A stretch of 14,083 nucleotides of DNA, from positions 1-14,083 of the forward strand of contig JBMFVX010000078.1 in the NCBI GenBank assembly GCA_049965775.1. Direction: 5' to 3'. Of the stretch, positions 13,844-14,083 are shown piece after piece; within the stretch, counting starts at the first letter, position 1, and each line of letters starts with the position of its first letter. Source of the DNA: JABEVB01 sp049965775. Lineage in GTDB: Bacteria > Planctomycetota > Phycisphaerae > WQYP01. Position numbers and translations under genes: made by a program. The notes under the pieces were generated by a model that was not told where the DNA came from, made no database searches, and saw only the letters and a program-made list of their open reading frames with translations.

Positions 13844-14083
13844 GAGAACAGCCCCATCTGCGCAAAGTAGGTGTTGGGCCAGCGCTGATGATCGCTGCCG
13901 CGTCCCCGGCCCCGGCGGTCACGCCGTTTCCGCAGGATGCTTCGCAATCGCATCCTTACCCAGCCATCAATTTCCCGCATCGCCCGTCGGTCGGCATGCT
14001 TGAAGTAGCCGAACCATCCACGCAATGTTGGGTTGATCTGCCGGGTGATTGTGCTCAGACTTACGCCAACAGTTCGCTTGGTA
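13844..14083 (-). CDS. ltrA: Group II intron reverse transcriptase/maturase, C-terminal fragment
   Basis: Partial protein of about 79 codons, open to the window edge upstream and cut by the N gap downstream. It covers the maturase-specific (GIIM) region: L-R-G-W-F-G-Y-F-K-H, then I-D-G-W-V-R-M-R-L-R-S-I-L-R-K-R, then D-H-Q-R-W-P-N, ending M-G-L-F-S. Family knowledge: this region binds the intron RNA for splicing and retrohoming, and M/H-G-L-F-S-L lies close to the normal C-terminus, so only a short tail is missing. The polymerase domain would lie beyond 14083. In-frame sequence upstream of the first apparent start (TTG at 14025) continues the family pattern (I-N-P-T), confirming that the left boundary is the window edge. 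Domains V-VI lie just past the gap. Confidence 0.9.

Noticed and set aside
13621..14003. Plus-strand open frames over the intron end
   Set aside because: Antisense to the maturase and to domains V-VI; no recognisable protein.
1..14083. tRNA, rRNA and CRISPR array
   Set aside because: No cloverleaf-like sequence with a TTCGA-type arm, no rRNA-like sequence and no regularly spaced repeats were seen on reading; a dedicated RNA search was not possible.

Overview
The window is a moderately GC-rich bacterial chromosome segment with ordinary gene density. Nearly everything reads on the minus strand; a single MarR-type regulator is on the plus strand. It suggests a Gram-negative-type cell: there is a secreted phosphate-binding protein, a System II (ResB/CcsA) cytochrome c maturation pair, and a CcsA with a long N-terminal exported domain. 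That CcsA architecture, and the large separate ResB, resemble what I know from Planctomycetes (Phycisphaerae-like) and Bacteroidetes. The taxonomic placement is an inference and is not secure.

Layout from the right edge, in the direction of minus-strand transcription. (a) 13720-14083 is the 3' end of a group II intron: the C-terminal maturase part of its reverse transcriptase, a 10-N assembly gap, then a 34-nt domain V and a domain VI hairpin with a bulged branch-point A. (b) 12229-13485 is cinA. (c) 11554-12096 (+) is a MarR-family regulator, divergent from (d) a cluster running resB (9163-11259), ccsA (7226-9121), mrp/apbC (6081-7172), tightly spaced and probably one transcript. (e) 2645-5872 is a phosphate-uptake operon, pstS-pstC-pstA, with a Pho-box-like promoter upstream and a terminator-like hairpin between pstS and pstC; no pstB or phoU follows. 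(f) 225-2449 is a three-gene unit with its own sigma70-like promoter: a peroxiredoxin, a leaderless DsbA-family thiol oxidoreductase, and a two-pass potassium-channel-like protein whose start codon overlaps the preceding stop. Positions 1-224 hold no gene I can support.

How the parts work together. ResB and CcsA deliver and attach heme to exported c-type apocytochromes. Mrp is a P-loop ATPase of the Fe-S carrier family, so that cluster concerns cofactor assembly. PstSCA binds phosphate outside the membrane and moves it across. The peroxiredoxin/DsbA/channel unit looks like a thiol-redox module with an ion channel as its last gene, and is the least conventional arrangement here. The strongest non-coding signals are the intron domains V-VI, the pstS promoter with two overlapping dyads, and a 30-nt imperfect dyad between resB and the MarR gene.
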